Source of the DNA: Hydrangea macrophylla | Taxonomy: Eukaryota > Streptophyta > Magnoliopsida > Cornales > Hydrangeaceae | DNA: 64,000 nt | NCBI GenBank assembly: GCA_033977485.1 | Contig: CM066988.1 | Span: 8,349,501-8,413,500, forward strand | Reading direction: 5' to 3' | Shown here: piece after piece, positions 1 through 10,080 of the stretch | Numbering within the stretch: the stretch's first letter is position 1 | Layout of the letters: each line of letters begins with the position of its first letter | The notes under the pieces: generated by a model | Seen by the model: only the letters and a program-made list of their open reading frames with translations | Databases searched by the model: none | Told to the model about the DNA's origin: nothing | Made by a program: the position numbers and the translations under genes

Positions 1-149
1 AGTTGGACTGCATGTCGGATTGGGAGGTTATGCGATGTAGGACTTCGTGTCGAGATTAATATATTAGGGCTGGTGGCCGTAATGTTTTGGGGTTGGAGTA
101 CCGTAGTAGCATCTTAGGGCTACATACTGTCATAGTATAATAGAGCTAT

Positions 150-380
150 GTGCTGAGGTATTAAGGAGCTGAGTGTTGTAGTATTTATAAGTGTTGTAGT
201 ATTACTGAGTGTTGTAGTATTGCTAAGTGATGTGGAATTGCTAAGTGATATGACATTGCTGAGTGTTGTGGGATTTCTAAGTGATGTGATACTCTGGAGC
301 CGAGTGGTGTGAGATCATGGAGCTGAGTGCTATAGTATGATGGAGCTGAGTGTTGTGGGATTGTTGAGCTAAGTACTATA
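150..380. repeat. Degenerate minisatellite, about 20-bp unit
   Basis: Units resembling GCTGAGTGTTGTAGTATT recur roughly ten times with substitutions (AGTGTTGT / AGTGATGT cores). They lie inside the presumed long LTR. No coding content. Confidence 0.6.
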
Positions 381-2384
381 TTATATCAGGGCACGTTGTT
401 CATATTATATCAGGGGGGTGTTGGTTATATCAAATCAGGGTAGGTTGGCTGGAACGTTAGGGTTGTGTGTCAGAGTTTGACAGATCATAGGTATGGGACT
501 ATATGTCTAATATGGACCCAAGGGTCTATGTTATATTTAGGATGGATTGGGATGACGTCCGTTATTATATATTGAGTTGGTGCATACATGCATGCGAACG
601 AGGAGATGATCCTTTTATTGATGCTGTTGTTTTATATACTGTAAATCTATAGATACTCTATTAATATTTACATTTACTCGGTATAACACCCGCATTTGTG
701 TTATTGCATTCCATTGCATTGTCATGCATGATAATGTGATGTGGCGCGTCATATGACACATGATTGGGTGAGTTTTGACTCATGAGTTGATTTGGGTGTC
801 TGTATTAGAGAACCCTTTGAAACTGTTGTGATTGAGGATTTATTGTTTGTGAAGTCGCTCCGAGTATGAGACGGTCACTGAGGAACATTTTAAATGTTTA
901 TCTGAAAATAAATGTTTACCTGTGTATTTCAATATCTGTATTATTTTCTGTTTTAGAATTTATTTCTGTTGTTAGATTTAGTATCCTGGTGAGGACGAAT
1001 GAACACGCTATTAATTTTGTAGGCTAATTAGCAACTTTGGAAACGTCATATAGAAATTCGCGTTTTAGCGACCAAACGAAACTTAGTCGAAAACTTTTAT
1101 AATTTTGAAGTTTCACTTATAAAGCTATGAATTAGCTGTGTAGAAAGTTTCAGAGGCTGATTAGAAGTTTGGAAAACTCGTGGGGAGGTAAACGTAATTC
1201 CCGAGAGTTTTGCCTATATATAGATAGAGATGGTTGAGATATTTTCAGAACTTCTAACCTAAATTCCAAAAGGAGGCCAAAGGGGAGGCCAAAGGGAGAA
1301 TTAGTTGCTTAGAGCTTTGCGACGCCAAACGACGGATTTCTGCCCGTTTATTTTCTCCTAGATTTCATATTCGAGCTCCTCGAGGTAAGAGCTTCGTTTT
1401 GATACCTATTAGGGCCTGTTTGGCTAAGTTTTCCGAAAAGTTATTTTCTAGAATTTTTTCATAAAAGTTGATAAATAGAATTTTGATCCATAGAAATTGT
1501 ACTAGACGGACTTCTGCACGTTCTTTGTGCACGGGTTTTCTTCAGATTGAATTATAGGAGCGTTATTCGGAGGTGAATGATTCAACTATGTTTTTGGAAT
1601 GATTTCTTGACATGTATTCATGTTTTGTATGAATAGCATGCATTAATTCTTAGAGATATATTGTGTAGTTCATATTGGGCATTTATATTGATAAGTAGGC
1701 TCAATAGCACGGTGATATGTTTTGATTACCGCGAGTATGGTGATATGTATTTGAGCATGTTAAGTTGCTTATTTGGGTCAGAAGGAGCACGTGGTCACCG
1801 TGCCATTTTGTGGAGCCGATATAGGCATTAAGGTTGCACGATTGAAGAGAAGAATCGTGGGTCTTACCCTTTCGCGTGGACTTATTGGCGAGGAGTCGCG
1901 AATTGGGAGTATGGACGGGCACGTGAGTCTCCGGCAACTAGTATGAAATGTAGAGATGTGAATGCAGACATGTTTATCATTCATGTACATATGTTGATTT
2001 ATTCACTAAGCATTAACTTAAACAAATCGAATATGTGTGGTTATTTAAATAACCATTGCAGGTGTTAATGCTGGCGAGGAATCGCAGAAGTGAGCACGAG
2101 GGTTGGGAGTTCCTTTAGAAGGCAACTTGATTGTTAACTTTGTAGTTTTGGGACAATAGGATGTTGTAATAAGAATTTTTATCGTTTTAACTTATGTTTA
2201 ACTTCGTATGAAAGAATGGATTTTAAACCATTGTAATAGTTAGTTAAATGTTGTAATCCTGCTTTAAAAATGTTTTAATACAGCTAGGATTACTTTGGAT
2301 TGAGTTTGGATTGAGTGGTTGATCATTGGTGAAAGTTAGGAAGCTTTTAAAACTTGAAATTCTGCAGAATGGTCTGCAGTCGAC

Positions 2385-2600
2385 GGGGCAGTCGACGGGG
2401 CAGTGCAGTTTAGCTACTGCTTCTTAATATGGTAAAAGCAGTCGACGGGGCAGTCGACGGGAAAGTGCAGTTTAGCTGCTGCTTCTTATTATGGCAAAAG
2501 CAGTCGACTGGGCCATGCCTCAGTCGACTGGACCTCTGAAGGTTAATGTGTTCATTTTGTTTCTACTTGCTTCAGTCGGCTGAGGTCCCGACCCAGTCGA
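2385..2600. repeat. GTCGAC palindrome cassette in the LTR
   Basis: CAGTCGACGGGG and CAGTCGACTGG units recur at least seven times. They are carried in two copies of a roughly 65-bp block that also contains GTGCAGTTTAGCTGCTGCTTC. GTCGAC is itself palindromic. Comparable cassettes built on other palindromes occur in two other gypsy LTRs of the window. Confidence 0.75.
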
Positions 2601-3217
2601 CTGAACCTCTGGTTTTAAAATAGGTTTTGTTTTCCGCTGCGTGTGTTCTTCAAATTAAACTTTTGGGAACGTTAATGAATTGGGTTAGCCTTGGTGGCGT
2701 GCCACAGGCTCCGGTTCCGCTATTGTGGGACCGGGCTGTGACACTCGGCTTCCGTAGTTGTCGGCGTTTTATGTCGCTGGATATTCGACGTCAAGCTAGC
2801 CAGGGTTATGAGTACGCAGGAGATTCATACATGGATAGGGGCTACGAGGATGGAGCCTATGATGACGGAGGCTATACTGGTGCTGACTACTTCGCAAACT
2901 GAAGACTTAGAGCTTGTTGTTGATAGTTTATGATTAAGTTTTTAAGAGACTCTATAATAGTTACGATTCTAATCGGCGTATGTTACTGTAGTACTTTAAT
3001 TATGTTTCCGCAGATACCTTTGGTTTATAATAGTTTAGTATTGAACTTGGGTTTCATATATCGAACTTAGAATTTCCCAATACGTGGTTTGAATCATTAC
3101 TCTGATGGTTTGATCTTGGTTATGGACAATGTGGTGACTTTCAACTGTCATGGCCCACGGGTCCAAAAAGGAATTTATTTTCTCTATTTTTGCTACTGTG
3201 GGGCGTGACAGGATTTT

Positions 3218-3230
3218 TGGTATCAGAGCC
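3218..3230 (+). other. Primer binding site (initiator tRNA-Met)
   Basis: TGGTATCAGAGCC matches the complement of the 3' end of plant initiator tRNA-Met. It lies 7 nt after the LTR end, where minus-strand DNA synthesis of the chromovirus-like element would start. Confidence 0.85.
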
Positions 3231-4234
3231 TAGGTTTAGTGAGCGCGTTCACCAACTGTCCAACATTTCTTGAGTTTTGAACCTTAAGATTCCTTGAGAT
3301 AGGGGTTGACTCTAAGTTTGTGTTTTGGAGATCGTCTCTATAGGGTTCTCTGTGCTATTAATGTGATAACATTTATAACTATTATGTTTAGTTGCGAATT
3401 ACTTTCTATAATTATTTTGGGGTTGATGACTAACCGATAGATGTCTATATAAGTACCCAACCTTACTGCATCGATGGCAGGAATGCCTACTCAGTATCGT
3501 CTAGCTTAGATTGAAGATGTCTCCCAAACTCCTCAGGCTAGTGATTCGACTGGATTGTTCGAAGCCTTTGTGCAAAGAATGGAATGGATCAACAATTCTA
3601 ATGTGCACAACAGAAATAATCATGGACCACCTCCCGAGGCCAGTTAAAGATCGAATAGTAGAATGTTTTTGTCATTTTTGTCCGGAGAAGTTTGACGGGA
3701 ACACTGACTCGTGGCAAGCAGAACAATGGCTCCGAGAGATGGAAGCAATCTTTGATACCCTAGGATGTAACGAGATCGAGAAGTGTCGACTAGCGACATT
3801 CTTGTTGACTTATGCGACAACTGATTAGTGGGAATCGGAGAAGGCGACTGTAGGAGAAGACGTGGCTGGAAGTATGCCTTGGATCACCTTCAAAGGGCTC
3901 TTTTTGGAGAACTACTTTCCTCAAATAGAGAGGAATAAGAAGGAGAGAGAATTCATTGAGCTAAGGCAAGGAAACCTTACTGTAAGAGAGTATACGATAC
4001 AGTTTGAATGGATATCTTGTTTCACCATTCATATAATCGATACCCTAGAGAAGAAGAATATGCAATATCACCAAGGTCTTTCCCTACCACTACAGCAGAT
4101 GACTCTAAATCATTAGGATTAAACATTCAAAGCTATGGTAGGAATGGTAGTCGGTCATGCGGATACTAACGGTCAGGAGCAAGGACGTCTTGGGAATCAA
4201 ATACCACCTAGGAATAACCACGGACCGAGACCTC

Positions 4235-5683
4235 TGATCGGGAGAGAACAAATCCTATTTATACGCCTTAACGAGCATTTGTTAGTACCTTTTTATCCTG
4301 TTTTTGTATATTTTTACTTCGTTTTCTATTTTCTGACAGGTTTTGGAAGAAATCAAGTATATCAGGCTAAACAGGGTGAAAAAGCAGAAGAAAAGAAGCT
4401 GAAAAAGCCAAGTCGCGCGCGCGAGCCGCGGGCGCGAAAATCCGAGAATCGCTCGCGCGATCCGCTCGCGCGAGAACCCAGAAATCGCTCGCGCGATCCG
4501 CGCGCGCGAGGAGCCAAATGTCGCGCTCGCGCGACCCGCTCGCGCGATCCGCTCGCGCGAGAACCCAGAAATCGCTCGCGCGATCCGCGCGCGCGAGGAG
4601 CCAAATGTCGCGCTCGCGCGACCCGCTCGCGCGATATGTGTAAAAATCAAAGATGTGTATTTCAATATACTGATGATTCCTACGTGAACGAAACTGCCTA
4701 ATTACGTCTGGAAAGCTAAATACAGCAGTTTTAGTGCGTTTCGAGTTGGGAAAGCTTCCAAAACTTGTTGTAAATTTATATATACCCTATTTTAATTCAA
4801 TTAAAGGGTTGGCAATTAATATGCACACATTCTACAACCATACTTCCAGCCATTGAAGGGAGGGAAGCAAGGAGAAGAAGAAGAAGACCAAGGGTTTCCA
4901 TGGCCTCCTCCATCAACTACTTGCCATCTATCACTTCCATGGACGGCTAGATCATAGATCTAGGGTTTCGATGAAGCCCTAGACGAGTAATAGGGTTTTA
5001 TTTATGTTTTTATTTTAGTTTATTATGTATGGATGACAGTCACATGTTTAGAGGATTTTTATAAATAAATCGTACTTCTATTGATTAAATCATTGCTTTC
5101 AAAGTTTATTCTTGTCTTAGATCTATTTTGACTGTGATGTGCTCAACGATCTATGCTTGCTGTGCTTGTTTAGATTGTTTACATGTGATGGTGCTTTATT
5201 GATTTGTGCTATCAAGTATCCGAATAGTCCATGCCTAGATTAGACGGATTAGATCACAACCCTAGTTTAGTGTGGGATAATTCGTGCTAACCGCAGATGG
5301 ATTATGTTGGTGCTTGAACCATGATTATCTTCTTGTCGGAGGAATTGGGCTTGTAGCTACAATTCCCCATATTCATCCAACGTAATAAGCTAAAGTAATT
5401 CATAAATATTCCTATTATGAAGCTAGTGGTGGATTTGCAATCCTAGGTTCCTTAAACATTATTTAAAAACAAATATTTAAATTGCTTTCATAGTTTAGAT
5501 TTATTTTTATGTCATTAGTTTAATTCAAATTAAAATCAAATTCGTTTTCTTAATTAACTAAATTTAGGTTTTAAAATTAAGTTGCTGTAATAAATCAATC
5601 TCTGTGGGTTCGACCTTTACTTCCACACTACAAATCTTTTGAAAAGTAAAGTATACTTTTATATCTTGATATTGACAACATCA
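4235..5683 (+). mobile_element. Solo LTR inserted in gag, 5-bp target duplication
   Basis: The 1449-bp segment begins TGATCGGG and ends ACATCA, giving the short inverted termini TGAT/ATCA. It is flanked by the direct repeat ACCTC (4230-4234 and 5684-5688). It has no gag or pol, so it is a solo LTR left by LTR-LTR recombination. Near its 3' end is TCTCTGTGGGTTCGACC, a motif I associate with the 3' region of plant Athila/Tat-type gypsy LTRs, so that is the likely family. It carries an 87-bp CpG-dense duplication (4407-4637). Apparent ORFs over that duplication are repeat artefacts. Confidence 0.88.
4407..4637. repeat. CpG-dense tandem repeat, 87-bp period, CGCTCGCGCGA units
   Basis: Two near-perfect copies of an 87-bp block (GAACCCAGAAATCG starts at 4474 and again at 4561) are built from short palindromic runs such as TCGCGCGA and CTCGCGCGAG. 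Dozens of CpGs survive in a context where methylated CpG normally decays, which suggests that the insertion is young. Confidence 0.85.
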
Positions 5684-6060
5684 ACCTCCAATGCAGTTCC
5701 AAGGGAATAAGCACAATTGGACTAGAGAAAGAAAGCAACAACCTGCGTTTCCTCAGAACCGTTATGCTGTAAACCTAGCACCTCCCCCACAAGGACTCCT
5801 ACTGCTACTGGAAGTAATACTGGTGAATGCTTCAACTATGGGAAGCCAGGTCATGCGGTTAAGGATTTTCGAGCTCCCAAGAACTACTACTGGTCGGACA
5901 TTTGCTGTTATAACTGTGGCAATCACGACCATATGAGCAAGGACTGTTGAGCACCTCGTAGGGCATACAATGGACCAGCTGCTTAGGGTTAAGTTAGACA
6001 GGCTCGTATGAATGTTATCCTCCCAGAGAATGCGAGATTTGATGAGGCTGAATAGCAGAA

Positions 6061-7730
6061 CATGGAAGGTACTTTTACGTTATTCAGTACTCGAGTTTAA
6101 GTTCTATTTGATACTGGTGCTTCGAATTCGTTTATTGCTATCGGAATTATTAAACTTTTATGTTTAGTACCCCAGGCACTTGACATAGCCCTAAATACGG
6201 TATCACCTCTAGAAGTGACTGTAAGGTTAGGGAAAGTATGCAAGGATTGTGCCTTAACACTTGAGGATAGAATTCTTCCTACAGATCTATTCATTTTGTT
6301 AGTGAAGGAATTTGACATCATATTAGGATTTGATTGGCTCACTAAATATCGTGATAAGTTGGATTTGTGTCAATAAGATGATTACCTTTTTGGTACCAAA
6401 AAGTCAAACCTTTGATTTTCAGTGCAACCCCTCTAGTGATGCTTTTCTTACTAGCTGTTTAGCAGTTATCGAGAGCTCGAATTCAGAACTCACTGTGGCA
6501 CAGATTCCTATAGTCCGAGACTTTGAGGATGTGTTTCAAAATATTTTAGGATTGCCACCTAAGCGTGAGATTGACTTCTGCATCGAGTTAATGCCTGGTA
6601 GTTTACCGTAATTGAAGGCTCCTTATCGATGGCACCAATGGAGATACAAGACTGAAGAAGCAAGTGTAGGAGTTAGAAGATCTCAAGTTTATTCGACCCA
6701 ACACATTGCCTTGGGAAGCGCTAATGCTAATCATTAAGAAGAAGAATGGAACCCAGCGACTTTGTATCGACTATATGGAGCTCAATAAGGTCACGATTAA
6801 GAATAAGTACCCACTCCCTAGAATTGATGAGCTGTTTGATTAGTTGCAAGGGGCAACGACTTTCTTAAAGATCGATCTACGATCCGGATATCACCAACTG
6901 TTGGTTCAACCTGAGAATATTTCAAAGACTGCTTTCAGGATGAGGTATGGGCACTATGAATTCTTGGTTGTCTTTTGGATTAACCAATGCCCCAGCAGTA
7001 TTCATGGATCTAATGAACAAAGTATTTAGACCCTACTTAGACTAGTTCATTATCGTGTTCATAGATGATATTCTAATCTACTCAAAGATCAAGGAGGAAC
7101 ATGAGGAACATATAAGGATCGCACCACAAACTCTCCGAGATAACCAACTGTATGCAAAGTTTAGCAAGTACGAGTTTTGGCTGAAGTAAGTCAAGGTCCT
7201 AGGACATGTCGTCTCGCAAGATGGAATAACCGTAAACTCGTCAAAGATAGACGCAGTGTTGGATTGGAATATACCAATCACCGCAACAGAAGTCAGAAGT
7301 TTTCTTGGTCTGACTGGATACTATAGGAGATTTGTGGAAGGATTCTCCAAGATCGCAGCTCCTCTTACCGGACTAATGAAGAGGGATTTGAAGTTTGAAT
7401 AGACTAACAAGCATGAACGCGTATGTCAAGAATTGAAAGAAAGATTGACTACAGCGCCAGTGCTGGTGATACGGTGAGCAGTTCACTATCTATAGTGATA
7501 CATCACACCAAGGACTCAGATGTGTTTTGATGCAAGATGGGAAGGTAATTGCATATGGATCACGATAGTTGAAAACTCACGAGTTGAATTATCTGACGCA
7601 TGACCTCGAGCTAGACGCGATTATTTTTGCACTCAAGATTTGGAGGCATTATCTCTATGGCGAGAATTTTGATCTATTTTCATATCATAAGAGTTTGAGA
7701 TGCTTGTTCTCTCTGACAAGCAGGGGTATT
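6061..7730 (+). pseudogene. Pol (PR-RT-RNase H) of the chromovirus-like element, truncated
   Basis: Aspartic protease has the active-site motif FDTGASNSF at about 6107-6133. Reverse transcriptase is readable in pieces: [11 protein letters not shown] near 6810, [13 protein letters not shown] near 6865, and the catalytic FIDDIL at 7059-7076. The connection region reads [11 protein letters not shown] near 7300. RNase H follows (about 7450-7720). Chromovirus-type wording of the RT supports a Tekay/Del-like lineage. Many stops and frameshifts are present (for example TAG at 6841 and a frameshift near 6975). The gene ends abruptly at 7730 inside RNase H, where an Athila-like LTR starts with TG. Integrase, chromodomain and 3' LTR are not found downstream. 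Confidence 0.85.
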
Positions 7731-9324
7731 TGTAAAATACAACCACACTAGAATATGAAAATATAATGATTTAGTCTATAATTCCTCATTTTACCTGCAA
7801 TTTTACTACATTACATGTCTGGACACGGTGAGATGAATCTATGATGAATTCTGTTGTATTAGACCATTTTCTGTGCAGAGTTGCTATGTTGTTGTATGCA
7901 GGGATAACTTATAGGAAAAGGGTAAGGCCAAGATGCAAAAGAAACATTTCAAAGCTGAAATGTGAAGTTCGAGCGATCAAGGTCTCAAGCGATTGAAGTC
8001 TTCTCAAGCATTCGACAAAATTGAAAGTTCAAGCAATAGAGCGTAGATCAATCGATCGAATATGATTTTATCAGAAATTTACGCACACACAGTAGAAACA
8101 TGGTGTGAATAACCCTAGCTTAGGTTTATGTATAAATAGATGTTATAAACTCGTCAGAAACGATGCCCACACTTTGTTCTTCAGTTTTATAGAGAGAGAT
8201 AGAGAGTTTACTTTGGTTTTGTAGGTTTAATCTTCGGATATTGCTTTGGTTTGGAGATTTCAAAGTTTAATACAAGTTTACTTTCATTCTAGGTTTTTGT
8301 ATTATTGTTATTTACTTTCTGCTTGTAGTTCTCGTAGTTTTAATCAGTGCTAGCATAAGGTTACATGTTAGTTTCTTCTTAACACCATAGTTTAAAATAG
8401 CTTTATGTTAAAAACACAACCAAACACGCCCTTAATGTTTTCTTACATTAAAAACCAATATGTTGCACCTCAGACAATGTCTGAATAGTCTTAGAGTTGG
8501 GAGACCACGATGAAACAGTGATCTTCTGCCTCTGCCATACACACTGCAGAAAACCTGTGTTCAATCGATCGAAGATATTTTGATCGATTGAACATGGTAA
8601 CAGTCAAGCGATTGAAGATATTTTGATCGATTGAAAGATGATGTTGTTCGATCGATCAAGAGCACGTCGATCGATCGAATCTATAGAATCTTGAGATGAT
8701 CCTTTTTGGTATTCCTAGACTTTCTGTTTTCGAAATATGTTATCAAACTGTCCCTATAAGCTCAGTTTGTCAAAGCAGTTTCTTAACTTTAAACCTTAAG
8801 GAATTTTTCTCCAATAACTTTTGCAAACCACTTTGAATGCTTACACCATTCATAGTGCGAGTCTTAACTATTGTTTTAAACTGCCTTTCACGTATTTTAA
8901 ATCAACTGTGATGATATAGTCTCGATTATGAAAGGGATATTGATTCTTTATTTTTAGGAAAATACAGAATACCGAAAAGGGATGTACTCCCTAGAGCATT
9001 AATGAAAGTACATGGTAGATGGTTAGGTCACTGCGGAGTCGTGTGACCCCTTTCATAAAGTTAAACCCGTTTTAATTATCGCTTTAGTTAGTTAATTATT
9101 AGTTTAACTTAATCACTTTACTTTCGCTAGTTAGTAGTCCATGCAACTTTGCATTTCACACTTCATTTAAAACATTGAATTTTTAATTTTCTTTTCAAGA
9201 TTAGTCTAAGTTAGTAGCTTTCCACTTTCCCTGTTGGATCAACTTGGTCTTACCAAAATACTACTCACATGTCCACCTACACTTGGGTGTTGCACACAAG
9301 AGCGCACAAATTATTTTCATGCCA
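7731..9324 (+). mobile_element. 5' LTR of an Athila-like gypsy element
   Basis: This LTR starts TGTAAAATAC at the point where the previous element's RNase H is broken, and ends just before a TGGCGCC-type primer site at 9331. The exact right end is uncertain by about 5 bp (CA at 9319 or 9324). It carries a second palindrome cassette, with ATCGATCGA and GATCGATTGAA units at 7970-8060 and 8555-8695. No second LTR of this family is in the window, so its target duplication cannot be tested. Confidence 0.7.
8555..8695. repeat. ATCGATCGA / GATCGATTGAA palindrome cassette
   Basis: GATATTTTGATCGATTGAA occurs twice (about 8572 and 8610). It is flanked by AATCGATCGA, TTCGATCGATC and TCGATCGATCGA. A weaker version lies at 7970-8060. 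It is inside the Athila-like LTR. Confidence 0.75.
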
Positions 9325-9330
9325 AGTTTT

Positions 9331-9350
9331 TGGCGCCGTTGTCGGGGAAG
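9331..9350 (+). other. Primer binding site, TGGCGCC type
   Basis: TGGCGCCGTTGTCGGGGA is the primer site usually seen in Athila/Ogre-type gypsy elements, often attributed to tRNA-Asp. It lies just after the LTR and about 200 bp before the first gag sequence. Confidence 0.8.
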
Positions 9351-9435
9351 GCGACTATTTATTGCTTAGGTTACCTCACTCTATCTTCATCTGTTTCTGT
9401 TTTTCTTTTTCTTTTAGTTCTTTAGGTTTAAATCT

Positions 9436-10079
9436 CTTTAGATTCCCCCTTTTCATGTCCGACAATTCTATCGAGGGTATTTTCAAAAACCCACTCTATT
9501 CATTTTACTCCTCTAGCTCTATCAATCCCGTTGTCACTCCTTCAAATTCGATGGCCGACATCGAGAGTGAAAATGGTGAGAAATGGGTTGTGCCCATTGA
9601 TGATTCACTGCACCCCTTCGTGACCTTATGCAACCCAAACATGCACTCACACCTTCTTGCATTCTCATTCCACCACACGGGGGCGAATTCCAATTTCACA
9701 ATGGAATGATTCAACTCCTTCCAACCTTTCATGGGATGGAAAGCGAGAAGGCATATCTACACGTTAAGGATTTTGAGGATGTTTGCAAAACATTCTGCCA
9801 CAATTGTCCTGTAGATGTGACATGATTAATGCTATTTCCTTTCACCTTGAAGGATAAAGCAAAAGCGTGGTTGCTCACTCTTAAAGCAAATTCGATATTC
9901 ACATAGCATGCGATGAACACTGCATTTTGAAAGAAATTTTTCCCAAGTCGCATGACCAACTGAAACGCCAAATAAATTCATACAAATAATGAAACAATGA
10001 AACCTTCACTCAAACATGGGAGCATTTTAAAGATTTGCTTCTCCCTTGCCCACATCACGGGTATGAGAAATGGCAAAAG
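9436..10079 (+). pseudogene. Athila-like gag, N-terminal part only
   Basis: An ATG at 9456 opens a leader peptide. Across three frames the conserved gag text is readable: FHGMESEKAYLHVKDFEDVCKTFC (shown only as position 9730-9800), then LFPFTLKDKAKAWL near 9833, KKFFPSRMTN near 9930 and CPHHGYEKW near 10048. Stops occur at about 9706, 9822 and 9905. At 10080 the reading jumps to the RT thumb of a different lineage, so most of gag, the protease and the RT core are missing. It is non-functional. Confidence 0.75.
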
Positions 10080-10080
10080 A

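Larger units (their letters stand above)
1..3210 (+). mobile_element. 5' LTR of a Ty3/gypsy chromovirus-like element (left end not seen)
   Basis: The right boundary is clear: GGGCGTGACA ends at 3210, and a tRNA-Met primer site follows at 3218, then gag. Everything to the left is AT-rich, non-coding and has no other element boundary that I can see, so I treat it as one long LTR whose start lies before the window or is unrecognised. Tekay/Del-type elements are known for LTRs of several kilobases, which fits. It contains a short tandem array (150-380) and a GTCGAC cassette (2385-2600). A motif TTAGGGCCTGTTTGG near 1404 resembles the terminus of a Tourist MITE, but no partner end was found. Identity as a single LTR is inference, because the matching 3' LTR is absent. 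Confidence 0.55.
3475..6060 (+). pseudogene. Gag of the chromovirus-like element, split by a solo LTR
   Basis: Gag forms the virus-like particle of the retroelement. The retrotransposon-gag core is readable at 3511-4116: residues FDGNTDSWQAEQWLREME, and later WITFKGLFLENYFP and EFIELRQGNLTVREY. It is broken by a TAG at 3826 and a TAG at 4114. After the inserted solo LTR, gag resumes at 5689 and reaches two zinc knuckles at about 5820-5948. The first is degenerate (second Cys is Tyr, last Cys is Phe); the second keeps C-X2-C-X4-H-X4-C. With the insertion and one target copy left out, the reading phase before 4235 and after 5688 agrees. The gene is non-functional. Confidence 0.8.

Noticed and set aside
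1404..1430. Tourist MITE start (TTAGGGCCTGTTTGG)
   Set aside because: No opposite terminus within 2 kb; could be part of the LTR.
4282..4701. Overlapping open frames on both strands with Arg/Ser/Ala-rich repeats
   Set aside because: They come from the CpG-dense tandem repeat in the solo LTR, are open in several frames at once and have no gene-like surroundings.
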